Part shown: positions 23,588 to 35,603 of the stretch, in pieces | How positions within the stretch are numbered: the stretch's first letter is position 1 | Layout: each line of letters begins with the position of its first letter | NCBI GenBank assembly: GCA_014529385.2 | Contig: CM043952.1 | Coordinates: 54,578,119-54,642,118, forward strand | Reading direction: 5' to 3' | Length of the DNA: 64,000 nucleotides | DNA from: Adiantum capillus-veneris | Taxonomy: Eukaryota; Streptophyta; Polypodiopsida; Polypodiales; Pteridaceae | Notes under the pieces: model-generated | What the model saw: the letters and a program-made list of their open reading frames with translations, nothing else | Database searches by the model: none | What the model was told of the DNA's origin: nothing | Made by a program: the position numbers and the translations under genes

Positions 23588-26500
23588 CTAGGTCCTCCTC
23601 CTCCATCCACTTCGCATCAAATGCAGGAAAGTTCTTGAACTAAAGCAAGAACCGCCTTCGGACTTTACCTTTCTTCGTATCGTTATGTACCAAAATCTGT
23701 TCAGGAACAAGGATCTCCTCGTTTTCTTCCACTTCGGGTTGCTCATCAGGCTCCCCATCATCAGGCACATCACCCTTAACAGGGTTCAAGAGACTCACAT
23801 GCAATGCATTATGAATCCTCCAAGTATCTGGCAGTTCCAATCGGAAGGAGACATCATTTATCTTGTCAGTAATCTGGAAAGGTCCGTAGTATCACATACT
23901 AAGCTTTGGAAAAAGCCTCTCCTTTCCCTTTTTCTTTCTTAGGTGTGCCTTCTCAAAAGTAAGAGCACCCAATCATCCTCCTTCAGTTTCCAGTCGCGAC
24001 GATGGCGATCCGCTGCCTTTTTCTCTCGTTCTTGAGACTTCTGTAAAGTCTCGCGAACCTTCGCAAAAGCCGTATCCAAATCTCGCGAATATTCATCCGC
24101 TTCAAATTTCTAATCTTTCGTGCTCAGGAAGGATGGATTTTTCGCAGCAGTTTCAACAATCTCTCATGGCGTCTTCCCCGTCGAAGAGTGTATCGTGTTA
24201 TTGTAGGCAAATTTCACCAAAGGTAAGTTCTTTTCCCATTGAGTCTTGTGATGCGAGATACAAGACTTCAATAAATCTAAAATCACTGAATTGGCAATCT
24301 CAGATTGCCCGTTAGTCTGCAAGTGGAACGATGATGAGAACTGCAACCGCGTGCCAATGTTCTCCCAAATTGCCTTCCAAAACAAACTCATAAATTTGGG
24401 GTCTCTGTCGGAGACAATCGTCTCAAGCGTGCCATGTAATCAGAAAATCATCGTGATCATTCTGTATTCTCGGGAGATAAAAAAAAATGAAATCCATTTC
24501 AATATTTTCCTAGGGGCGGGTGGATATGGGTAAAGGCTGTAACAATCCCTGTGCCTTATGCCTGTCAAACTTGACCTTCTGGCATACCAAGCAACTGCGC
24601 ACAAACTCTTCCAAATCCTTCTTCAGTCTCCGCCAAAAGAAATCTCTCTCTACCCCTTTCATGGTGGTAGCAATGCCGCGGTGACCCGTAAAAGGTGGAC
24701 AGTGGCAATCAGTCATAACCTTTTCCCTCAACGGCTGTGTAACTCACAACATAGTCTTTTTCATCAAGTAGCCTTCCCGAAGGGAGTATCCAGCTACTGT
24801 CTCCCCATCCCGTATCCGTGTGAAAATATCTGCAAAACCTGTATCTGTGGCATACTGATTGACCATATCCTCGAAGCTCCTATGATGTATCGCGGAAATA
24901 GCCAGAACCAACGGTTTCCGAGACAAAGCATCTGCCACCACATTCTTCTGTCCCTGCACATGGACAATCTGGAAGTGGAACTGTGACAAGATGTTCACCC
25001 ACTGCATCTGCTTTTCCGAAAGCTGCTTCTGTGACAAGAAGTAGCGCAAACTCTGATGGTCTGTAAAGATAGTAAAATCCGCTCCGAGTAGGTAATGCCG
25101 CCACTGAGTAAGAGCGTGGATAACCGCCAAAAGCTCTTTCCCATAGATCTGTGCTATCATCTCCGGCCTAGAGAACAAACGGCTCTCGTAAGCTATGACA
25201 TGGCCTTCTTGCATCAAGACCGTACCCAGACTACAACCACAAGCATCACAATATACTTCAAATGACTTCTGCAAGTCCGGCAAAGTCAAAATATGGTCCT
25301 GTAGTCAATTTCTGGTTCAATGTCCGAAAGGCAGTCACCTCTGTGGGTCCTCACGAAAAAGGTACTCCTTTCTGTGTCAAGGTATGCAAAGGGGAAGCAA
25401 CCTCTGCAAACTTTCGTATGAACCGCCTGTAGTACGAACACAGTCCCAAGAAGCTTCTAACTTCATGGACATTCCTCAAATCGGGCCAATCACGGATAGT
25501 CTCTATTTTGGCCGGGTCCATTTGCACTTCTGCTGCTGACACAATGTGTCCCAAAAAATGTATCTCTGGTAGGAAAAATTCACTTTTCTTTGCATTAATC
25601 ACTAACGTGTGATCTCGTAATGCCTGAAAGATTTGAAGCAGATGATCTCTGTGTTCTGCCTCATTCTTGGAGAAAACAATGATGTCGTCAAAGAAAGTGC
25701 CAACAAATAGCCTGTACTCTCAAAAAAATCTTGTCCATCATCCGGTTAAATGTCACAGGAGCATTGGTTAAGCCAAAAGGCATCACCAAAAACTCAAATA
25801 ACCCAAAAGTCGTCCGAAAAGCTGTCTTGTAGACATCTCCTAGTGCTATCCTGATCTGATGATATCCACTCTTCAAGTCAATCCTGCTAAAGCACGAGGA
25901 TCCTTGTAACCTGTCGAGTATATCATCGATCCTAGGAATCGAAAGTCTGTTCTTGATGGTGATTTCGTTGAGAGTGCTATAATCGATGCACGTTCTCCAA
26001 GATCCGTCTTTCTTCAAAACCAACAACACTGGAGAGCAATACGGTGAAGTACTAGGCTGGACAAGACCCTTTTCCAAGAGGTCTTTCACTGAGTTCATAA
26101 TCTTTTCATTCTGTACTCGGCTCACACGATAAGGTGGCCGATTCGGTGGCGTGCTTCCAGATATCAGATCAATGGTATGATCTTCAGGCCCTCTCAAAAG
26201 CAATCGGCATGAGCGTGGAGAAAAAAATCTTGGCGTTCTTTTCTTCAGGTCAAAACATATTCAACTTTTATCCATCGTTCAGTTCTCCCAAAAGAATGAG
26301 AAAGAAAACTGAAGTTCATCAAGTACAATCTCTAAGCCCTTCATTTATCAAAGTCGCTTTCTCGGCCCGGTAGTCAACCACGGCGTAGTTCTTGTGGTAC
26401 CAAGGGATCCCGAGTAGAACGTCACTCGCGTGCCCTGAACACCCCTGTCATTGCAAACGAAGTTTGCCAATGCTCGGTGTAATGGCAACATCCCATCCGG

Positions 26501-26743
26501 GTGCCAGTCGAACTACCTCCGCCTGTGGCGTCAGTCTGTCGGGCGTAGTTCCAAATCGAGCCGCCAATTCCAAGTGAAAAGAAGTTGGCCTTGGCTTCTT
26601 CAAAAGAGCTTCCTGATCCTTCACTTTGCCCCAAAAGCGGCAAAGTTTGTACTTTCATTCATTAGATTCGGTGCAAGTCCCACGCCATGTGGTACCAGTT
26701 CTACTTTTCTATCTGCCTTTTTTGCCACATTCCTCAGCTGCTC
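23588..26743 (-). pseudogene. Element D pol (minus strand, heavily broken)
   Basis: Minus-strand order: decayed protease (about 26658-26400), RT (26203-25688, with KSGYHQIRI and [14 protein letters not shown]), a frameshift in a T-run just before the FFDD box, RNase H (25289-24744, with CDACG and DHQSLRYFLSQ), integrase zinc finger (24731-24510, CLVCQK), an integrase core missing a piece near 24450-24510, a later integrase part (24391-24164), and the chromodomain end (about 23840-23588, KNFPAFDAKWMEEEDL in a shifted frame). It is the closest relative of element B's pol in the window. No complete product is possible. Confidence 0.87.
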
Positions 26744-28275
26744 TCAAACTCTTAGGCCTGTCGTCGTCTTTATCATTCTGTTCTTTCTGTGCCTTTTTAG
26801 GGCACTTCGCGGAGATATGTCCAGTTTCCCGCATCCAAAGCACTTCCCCTCCCTGATGTAGCGAGTCCGCTCCTGAGGAGTAAGTCTGGGTCGTGCATCC
26901 TTTTTCTTTGGGTTGCTCTTTCTTTTTCTACTTTCATTCCCAGTAGTCTGTCCGGTTCGTTGTGTCGTGACCTCGTCTGTGGGGTAGGTCAGACTGCCAG
27001 AGTGAATTGCAAAGCCCCGCTTCGCATGACTCATCAACTCCTGAATAGAAGCTGACTTCTGTTCCAAGCAGTGATCTCGGATCTCTGTAGGTAGACCCAA
27101 GGTAAACCGCTCAATCTGTTCTCTGAATGAGATCTTCTTGAATGAAGAGGCGGGTAGAAAAGAGCTCCAGAATCTTTCACAATAAGCATTGATTGTATCT
27201 TTCTTGGTCATCCGGAGATGGTTCCAAGCAGCTCGTATATCTCGCTCAAACTCTTGAGTCAACCAAGAAGAAATAAAAAGCCTCTTGAATTTTAGCCATG
27301 TAATTGGCGCAGTCTTGTTTAAAAGAAGCGTGGACCACCAAGTACGAGCATTCCCCTTAAGGTAAGAGGTAGCTCTCCGAATCTTGGAGTGCTCTGAATA
27401 GCGTCCTCCCGCGAAAGCGATGTCAAACTGCTGTATAAAAGACAAAGCCTTCGAAGCATCTAAGTATCCTGAAAAGTATCAAACTTGATCGAGTGGCCAC
27501 CTTCCTTAAACCCTCGGACTTTCTTGCTTTTATCTTCGAGAAAGTCATACTGGTTGGCTTTGTAAAAATTCTTCTTGTTCGCATAAAACTTTAAATCATC
27601 GGAATCTGAGCTGTCTGTAGACGAGTCCTCAGTAGAACTGTCAGTCTCTGGGCGAGATTTAGCCTTCTTTGCCTTTTTCTTGCCCTTTCCGAAGCGTTGT
27701 TACTGGCTTCGCTTTTTGCTTTTCGTGTCTTCTTCGCTCGAGTCCGAGGAGCTTGAAGAACTATCAGAAGAAGAAGAAGAAGAAGAACTGGGTAGGTCTT
27801 CAAACTTGACGCGCTTCTTCAATTTCTTTGCCTTGTCAAATGTCGACCAACGACCTAAATATCCCGGGAAGTCAGTGCCTTTCTTCTGCTTTTTACCGTG
27901 CTTTTTGCCTTTCTTTTGCACGTCGAAAAGCTGAGCAATCCGTGCATCAACCACGTTCTCCAGTTCCTTCTCCGTATATTTCTTGGAGGCAGAAGGTTTC
28001 TTGAGAGCGGGTTTCGGGAGTGGTGTTGTGGTTCTCTGCCACTCCCTCTGTACCTCTTCCAAAGAGGTCTGGTTCATATATTTTGCCATCTTGGAGTCCT
28101 TGGCAAAATTGAGCATCATCTTTGTTGCATCGCCAATCAATTGACGACGCTCCATCTCTCTTTGCTCCGCATGAGTAGGCCGAGGCGGGCCATACTCTCT
28201 GTCTGAATCTTCGTTGTGATCCCAGCGCGCATCTCCAGATGCAGAGGGAGTCGACTGATCATTGCCTGAAGCCAT
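26744..28275 (-). pseudogene. Element D gag (minus strand, broken)
   Basis: The minus-strand ATG at 28275 opens MASGNDQSTPSASGDARWD. Next are a Lys-rich stretch and a Ser run (about 27800-27750), a stop at about 27700, then the gag core from 27445 (FIQQFDIAFAGGRYSE, WWSTLLLNKTAP). The zinc knuckle begins KCFGCG near 26850, but an indel shifts the frame so the His and last Cys are lost. The organisation equals element B's gag. Confidence 0.85.
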
Positions 28276-28338
28276 AGGTGCCGCGGAAAAAAAAAAAATA
28301 TCGGGGATCGGATTTCCCGTAGAAGAGAAATCGGCCGT

Positions 28339-28350
28339 GCTCTGATACCA
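28339..28350 (-). promoter_or_regulatory. Element D primer binding site (minus strand)
   Basis: GCTCTGATACCA is the reverse complement of TGGTATCAGAGC, one base from the 5' LTR at 28352. Initiator-Met type, and it fixes the element's orientation. Confidence 0.9.
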
Positions 28351-28351
28351 C

Positions 28352-28897
28352 TGTAACAGACTTGGACACTCCAAGTCAAGAATCAACCGCGACAGCACCA
28401 AATAACCACTTCAAAACAATTCATAGATCACAATAGATTTGCACTGGCCCGGCGGAGTTCCGTGCCTAGAGATATTGGCCCCAAAGACTGGCGCCCCTTT
28501 CGGTATTTCTTTTTATATTAATCAATCAAAGTACAAGAGAGCGGTTAGGGTTTCACTCTCAGACTCTGCGTCCAGATGCTCTAGGAAGTGAGGCCCTCAC
28601 CACTAATTTAAAGGTTACAAGAGATGCCCAAAAGCAGAGCCCCAAAAGCTTTTAAAATCAAAAGCATCAGTTCTCTCTCTCTCTTAGAGAGTCTTTTCTC
28701 TTTTTTTTTAATTTAAAAAAAGCAAAAGCAAAATTCGCGTCGCTCATCATTTTCCAAATTTTTTTTTTTTAATAATAATCCGCCTCTGCGATTTTCAGAA
28801 TTTAGGGTTTTTGGCAAAAATTAGGGTTTGCAGGAATTTTAGGGTTTCTGGCAGAAATTAGGGTTTTTGCTATCCGCCACGTCATCACTTTGTGACA
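28352..28897 (-). mobile_element. Element D 5' LTR (minus strand)
   Basis: 546 bp partner of 22397-22943, with very few differences beyond the lengths of A/T runs. Again several AAACCCTA-type motifs in U3 (28795-28870). Bounded on the right by AACAA, the target duplication. Confidence 0.92.
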
Positions 28898-28902
28898 AAC
28901 AA

Positions 28903-31900
28903 TGCTTATCTTCTTTGATCCAGGTGCCAAAGCCAACTTTATTTCCCTAGAATTGGCTTCAAACTTGGGAACCAGACCTGAAGAGATGGGGTATACAGCA
29001 GAGGCAGGTTTGGCATGTCCTGGCCATACAGAGGTTGTGACACCCATCATTGGAAAGTTGCGTCTACATATCCAGTCCTATGTAGATGGTGAAGAATTTT
29101 ACATCATGCCACTGGACGGATGTGATGTGTTGTTAGGTATTCCTTGGTTGTTTCGTGTACAGGGAATCATGGATGCCTACAACAAAAAGATCACTGTACA
29201 GAGCAGGGGAAAGACTCATATTCTGGATGTAAAGCTTAAAGGGGAGTCTATTCCTACTGTATCAGCTTCTGCTATTACTTCTGTAATGAAAAAGCATCTT
29301 TCTGCGTACTTGGTTTTTGCACGTGAAGTGTCAGATTGTGATGAATCAAATTTATCTGTGCTAGATAAAGAAAGGTCAATGTTTTTACAACAGTATAGTG
29401 ACTGTTTTTCCGATTCATTACCGTCTCAATTACCGCCAGAGAGACCCGAGGACCATGCGATAGATTTGGTGCCAGGCAGTAGCCCACCAAATAAGCCTCC
29501 GTATAGGGTTAGTGCGGCTCAGCAGAAAGAGATAATGGGCCAAGTACAGGAGCTGTTAGAAAAGGGGCTGATTCAGCCCAGTTCATCTCCATTCTGTTCT
29601 CCAGTGTTGTTGGTGCAGAAAAAGGATGGCTCATGGCGTATGTGCATCGACTACCATGCACTGAACAAGAATACCATCAAGAATAGGTTCCCTATACCTA
29701 GAATTGATGATATTATGGACAAATTAGGAGTAGCTATGTTTAGCAGGATAGATCTAAAGAGTGGGTACCATCAGATCTGCATTAGATCAGAGGATGTGCA
29801 CAAGACTGCTTTTAGAACGACGTTTGGCCTTTACGAATTTTTAGTGATGCCCTTTGGTCTCACAAATGCTCCTGCTACGTTCAATAGGATGATGGACAGA
29901 ATTTTCCGTCCACACCAGCAGTTTGTTGGTACATTCTTTGATGACATGATAGTCTACTCAAAGAATGAAGAGGAGCATAGGCATCACTTGGCCATTGTGT
30001 TCAAAGAGCTACGCAGTCATAGGTTGCTCATCAATGCAAAGAAAAGTGAGTTTTTTCTGGAAGAGATTCACTTTTTGGGACACATTGTCTCAAAGGATGG
30101 TGTCAGAATGGATCCTGCAAAAGTTGAAGCGATCAAGTCATGGCCAAATTTGAAGACGGTGCATGATGTCCGAAGCTTTTTGGGACTATGCTCCTATTAC
30201 AAAAGGTTTATCCGAAATTTCGCTGAGATTGCTTCACCTTTACATGCTCTTCAAAAGAAGGCAGTCACCTTTAGATGGACACAGAAAGAGATTTCAGCTT
30301 TTAATCTCTTAAAGGAAAAGATGACTTTGGATTCAGTCATTGTGTTGCCAGATCTTAGGAAGTCATTTGTGGTCCAGTGTGACGCCTGTGGGAGTAGCAT
30401 TGGTGCAGTGCTAATGCAAGATGGCAGGGTAGTAGCCTATGAGAGCAAAATTTTGCAAGGGATAGAGATGACCATGCAGGTCTATGAGAAAGAGTTACTG
30501 GCTGTGATTCATGCGCTCTTAAGTTGGAAACACTACCTGCTAGGTGCAGATTTCGTTGTCCAAACGGACCATCAGACCTTGCGATACTTCTTGACACAGA
30601 CAAAGTTATCTGAGAAGCATATGCGATGGGCAAATATCTTGTCCATGTTTCATTTTCAGATTGTGCATGTGGAAGGCAAGAAGAACGTTGTGGCTGATGC
30701 CTTGTCAAGGAAGCCACAAATTTCAGCTGTGTCGATTCCTTATCATCATGAACTTGATGATATGAGAGAACTGTATGCAAATGATGAAGATTTTGCAAGG
30801 GTCTTCGAGCAACTAATGGATGGACAACGTCATGAACACTATCTTCTTAAAGACGGGTTCATGATGATGCATGGCAGATTGTGTGTCACAAAGCCATTGC
30901 GACGCAAAGTTATGGAAGAGAGTCATGTCCCACCGTATGCAAGGCATCGTGGTATCGATGCTACAGTTAAAGCGGTTGAGACATTCTTCTACTGGCCTAC
31001 ATTGAGAAGAGATGTGGATGTCTTTGTGCGAGAATGCCTAATATGCCAAAAGGTCAAGTTTGACAGGCAAAAAGTACCAGGGTTATTGCAACCACTACCT
31101 ATTCCAGATAAACCATGGGAAAGTATTGCTATGGATTTTATCTTTGATCTTCCGAGAACGCAGACAAGAAACGATGGTATTTGGACCATTATTTGCAGAT
31201 TTAGCAAACAGGCTCATTTTATTCCTGTCAGGAAGAAGATAAAGCCAGATCAGATGGCATGCCATAGTCGATTGTTAGCGATCGTGATCCACGCATGACA
31301 AGTTTGTTCTGGAGAGGCTTGTTTGAGAATATAGGCACCACGCTCAAATTCTCTTCGTCATTTCATCCTCAAACAGATGGGCAGTCAGAAGAGGCAAATT
31401 CTACTGTCCTAGATCTGCTGAAGTGCTATGTGTCAGAGCATAAAGGAAAGTGGGAGCAGTATTTGCCATTGGTGGAGTATGCATACAATAATACAGTGCA
31501 TTCATCAACTGGCAAGGCACCTTTTGAGATAGTTGAAGGTGGCAAGAAAGTTCCTCCCATACTGCATACAAAGGACAAGATATTTGAAGTAGATAAGTAT
31601 GTTTAGGACATGGATGAAATGTAGAAGAAGGTCAAAGTGGCCTTAGAAAGGACTCAGGCAAAGCAAAAGAAAGTAGCTGATCGTCACCGTCGTGAAGGGG
31701 TATATTCACTTGGTGATTGGGTGCTTTTACGCTTTGAAAAGGCAAGGTTAAAGAAGATGAAGGGCAAGGAAAGACTGTTTCCAAAGCTCAGCATGCGTTA
31801 CTATGGGCCTTTTCAAGTGTGCGACATAATCAGTGATGTTGCATATAGGTTGAAATTGCCTGACAGTTGGAAGATTCACAATGCGTTTCATGTGTGTCTT

Positions 31901-32202
31901 CTCAGACCCTATGTGGGTGATGTGCCAGAAGATATGCAAGCTGAAGATTAGCCGGAAGTCGAGGAACTTGACGAGATCTTGGTCCCTGAACAGATTTTGG
32001 CACACAAAGAAAGGAAAGTGAAAGGCAAGGTTGCTAGGCGTTACTTAGTAAAGTTCAGAAACTATCCACCAATGGATGCTAAGTGGATGGAAGAAGGTGA
32101 ACTTGCAGAGTCACCAACTGTGTTATCACTTTACCTTGAAGCCTTCGATTTGCAACATACCTTGACCCCTGGAGTTTCAAAGCTACATGGATTGTCAGTG
32201 TG
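28903..32202 (+). pseudogene. Element C pol: protease, RT, RNase H, integrase, chromodomain
   Basis: One frame is open from 28902 to 31298 (798 codons). The protease site reads FFDPGAKANFI (28914), Pro replacing the Ser/Thr of DS/TG. RT keeps [23 protein letters not shown] and an intact [10 protein letters not shown] (about 29937). RNase H has CDACGSS (about 30380) and integrase CLICQK (about 31035). At about 31258 a deletion removes the segment between the first and second catalytic Asp and shifts the frame. Stops follow near 31270, 31605, 31622 and 31949. The chromodomain (LVKFRNYPPMDAKWMEEGEL) lies at about 32047-32107 and the frame ends at 32203. It is closely similar to element A's pol. 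Confidence 0.92.
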
Positions 32203-32203
32203 A

Positions 32204-32746
32204 CAATGGCTTCTGAAACAAATGATGTACAAGGTATTTAAAGTGAGCTTAAATGAAATACCTGTTACATGAACGTTAGAGCTGTACAGATTGTCAGTTT
32301 GGCAATTGCTCTTATGGAATGTCCAAAAGTTTGGTTAGTGCTATAGAAGTGAGTATTTCTTGTAAGTTTGTCAAGGATACAATGATTGCTTCTATTAAAG
32401 AGTACATGTGTAACTGCATTCTTAAACTGTCGGTTTGGGTATGCTCGAACGTGTTACGGGATCCAACGTGTACTATAAGACAATGGCAAAATGTGCAGCT
32501 ACCATTTTGTCATTGGAAAGTTAGTGACTCAAAGCAATGGCAGAGTTCGAAGCTACCACTATGTCATTGGGACAGGGTTCACACGCAGGCAATACATGAG
32601 TCGACGAGGTGTTGAATACACCAGGGTTGACAATGAGCATGCATGTGTCGTATATGTGTCGACAGGTGTTCAATACATCAGTGTTGACAGTAAGCATGTA
32701 CGACATAGATGCAAACGAGGACGTTTGAGATTTCAAGAGGGGGGTA
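32204..32746 (+). other. Element C 3' untranslated region and polypurine tract
   Basis: Non-coding and partly internally repetitive (CAATGGCA...CATTGG phrases at 32482-32570). It ends in TTTCAAGAGGGGGGTA directly before the 3' LTR, the polypurine tract. Open frames here are short and without homology I recognise. Confidence 0.75.
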
Positions 32747-34224
32747 TGTCACCAGCGTGTGACTACTATCTATCCTTTTTGTTGATTTCTTTCTTATTAT
32801 CTATTTACTTTCACTTTTTGGAAACACCCCTCGGGAAATCTAACTGCCCTGCATTGCATAGCTAGTGTGGAACTGTCCAGAGGGAGTCCAGGCTTGAGGG
32901 CAAGAGAGCACTAAGGTTGGACAAAGACTATGGTTAGCCAAAGTGGGGTCATTGACTAGCCAAAGTGGAATCCTTTGCTACAGAGGCTACATTTCAATTC
33001 TGGGTGTGGCCACAGTGTACAAAGAGGGTCGGATGACCTAGAAAGATACAATGGCAGCATCTCCTAAAATTTAGGGAACTGCTATTTTGGGACCTGAAAA
33101 TGTGTTGACGTCATTACCTCCGGAATGACAAAGGGAACATTTTCTTACTCTGCCGTGAAGTCAACTGGGCAACCGGTTGGGATATTTTTAGACGGCAACC
33201 CCGAAACGGGAAAATGCTTATAAATGTGCCAAGTGGCACATTTTGGTGCAGTTTCTAATGCAAGAGAGAGTTGGCGCTGAATTTTAAGCTGGGAGAGGCT
33301 CATTTGCAGCTTTTGTCACAGGTTAAGAGCTATGGAGTGCTTGCTTTCCCTCTTATGCACAGTGCGGTGCCAGGAGTGATGCCCTGCACGCTACGCACTG
33401 CCCTCTCTCTCCCCTTTGGCAGTATGTTATGCCCCACTAGTGGGCTCTTCATTTGACCAATGTACAGTTGTGTGGGTTCATGCGCGATTGCCGAGGCAAG
33501 AGCCTCTTGCACAGGTACTGGATTAGCTAGCGGCTAATCCCCCCGCAGGTACAGGTGAATTCGGAGAGGTTTCATGCCAGAAATCTTGTCCGATTCAAAG
33601 GGCAAGTAGCCCTACAGGTGCGGGAGCTCGAGGACTTGCTACGGATGCGACCGGCACGCGAAACGGAGCCCAAAGCAGTAAATTACAGCCTGCTGTGTAT
33701 TTTTGCAGGTTTAGGGTTTTGGCCCTAAACGGACCCTAATACCCCCAGGAGGTTCGGGGACGCAAGGGGATCACTGTATAGGCGATCTGGCGCATTTTCA
33801 GGGCTGAAAACAGAGAATTCAGCGTGCTGCAGATTCTCGCCAGGTTTTGCAAAGTGCCCGTATGCGTCGGGAAAGTCGGCCAATGCGTGGGAATACTGAC
33901 TGTGAAGGGTTCTAGTACTGTTATGCTGCCGAAATCGGGTTGGAACAGTGGAAATTCAGCCGAGTTTGTGCGGGGCAGCTTGTAGGGAACCACAACGTTT
34001 ATTCCCTCTTTTGAACAATAAAGAAATACCGAAAGGGGCGCCTAAGTTAGGGGCCAATCTGATGTCCGTCTACTCATACAGGTGCAATCTAGCAGCCTGT
34101 ATCCCTCTCCCCTTTGTTGTGTCTTGAAAGTACAGGTAAAATGGACGACTAATAATGGGTGAAAGCTAAATCAAGGTTTGAAGTAAAGTCTACCGCCCTT
34201 TTTGGATTGAACAGGTCGGTTGCA
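32747..34224 (+). mobile_element. Element C 3' LTR
   Basis: 1478 bp direct repeat of 19060-20536 with few substitutions. TATAAATG near 33220 and AATAAAGAAATACCG near 34018 repeat the promoter and polyadenylation signals. It ends GGTCGGTTGCA, after which element B's chromodomain frame resumes. Confidence 0.92.
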
Positions 34225-34380
34225 CTCAAGGACAGAAAGAATAAAGGTAAAGTAAGAAGGCGGTTCTTGGTCAAATTCAAGAACTATCCTGCATTGGATG
34301 CAAAGTGGATGGAGGAGGAGGACCTAGCAAATACTCCTCAGATTGTGAAACTTTACCTTGAAGCTTTTGGTTTAGTATAG
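34225..34380 (+). pseudogene. Element B pol, chromodomain end (right of element C)
   Basis: RRRFLVKFKNYPALDAKWME at about 34258-34317, then LYLEAFGLV and a stop at 34380. This is the C-terminal chromodomain missing from the left part of B (15835-19059). Chromodomains of this type can direct integration to marked chromatin. The start of this open stretch inside LTR C is an artefact of the junction. Confidence 0.9.
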
Positions 34381-34978
34381 TCTACTCCAAATGGACCTCG
34401 AATTCAGCTTGGTCGGAGGTCTGGTGCAATCGGTTGCACAAGAGGGGAGTTACTCCGCTCCTTTGTCATCAGATGCCTTGATTTTTGCATACTAGAGTCA
34501 CTGATGTCTCTTTGAGCTTCAGGGATTACTGAGAGCTATTCGTATTTTTCCCCGTGACTTTATGAAATGGAATTCCCGGATATGAAACTGATTTGTTCTT
34601 GACTTGTTTTTAATTGCAGGAACTGATAGACAAAATGAATACAACATTTTGGTATGAATGATCTCGAATAGACATGGTTGCAATAGGGGTTAGTCAATCG
34701 GGCATCTATGAGGTCCTGAGTGGATCTAGATGCGATTGGTAACTGCATTGCTGATAAATCATGGTCTGAGATCCGAATGAATGTTGAATGTGATTTGTCA
34801 TGTGATGTCCTGTCATGTCTAGTGATGTCGTGTGATGTAACTGTCGATTGGTACATGTGCTAGATGTGTGTTCCTAGTGCGTAGGTACTAACAATCAGTG
34901 TCTACTAAGACGGTTTATGGCTTCTGTCTGTTTTCGCAGGCGTAATCGAGGACGATTACAATGCTTTCAAGAGGGGTA
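34381..34978 (+). other. Element B 3' untranslated region and polypurine tract
   Basis: Non-coding, rich in GTGATGTC/GTCATGT repeats at 34795-34845. It ends CGTAATCGAGGACG, then TTTCAAGAGGGGTA, the polypurine tract. The same ending occurs in D (minus strand) and at 48000-48040, marking the ends of related elements. Confidence 0.78.
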
Positions 34979-35172
34979 TGTCGCAAACTGGTGACGTGGC
35001 TGCCCGGTACACACACATCCTCCCCGCAATGTAAATGATGACGTGGTTGTACGACACCCCCAAAAATTGCGGAATGGACGACACGTGGTAGCTGTACGGA
35101 CGCCCGCAAATCACGACGCAATTTGCGGCAGCTTTTGGACTTGCTTTTGGCTGCTTTATTTGGCCACGCAAG

Positions 35173-35222
<50 letters not shown>

Positions 35223-35603
35223 TTTAATTTTTAAGCTTGCTTTGTTTTGCCAAGTATGGCTTGAGAGAGAAACCCTTTTTGCTTTATGAAGAGCTTTTGA
35301 TTTTCAGCTTTTGGGCTCTGCTTTTAGCATCCCTTGTAATCTTTAAATATGTGGGCAAGGCCTCACAACTCAGAGCATCTAGACGCAGAGTCTGAGAGTG
35401 AGCGCCTGCCTGCACTCTTGTACTTTGAACACAAATTAATACAAAAAGAAATACCGAAAGGGGCTCCAGCCTTGGGGCCAATATCTCTAGGCACGGAACT
35501 CCGCCGGGCCAGTGTCGAATCAATTTTAAACCGTGAACTGTTTTGAAGTGATTTTTGTGGTGTCACAGTAGATTCTCAACTTGGAGTGTCCAAGTCTGTT
35601 ACA
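34979..35603 (+). mobile_element. Element B 3' LTR
   Basis: 625 bp, TGTCGCAAACTGGTG to CAAGTCTGTTACA. It has a GA tract at 35175-35219 absent from the 5' LTR and lacks the 217-bp insert of the 5' LTR. The AATACCGAAAGGGGCTCCAG box is near 35449. It is followed by ACTGA, the target duplication. Confidence 0.88.

Noticed and set aside
34159-34380. Single frame running from LTR C into the chromodomain of B
   Set aside because: Created by the C/B junction; only 34230-34380 is real pol sequence.
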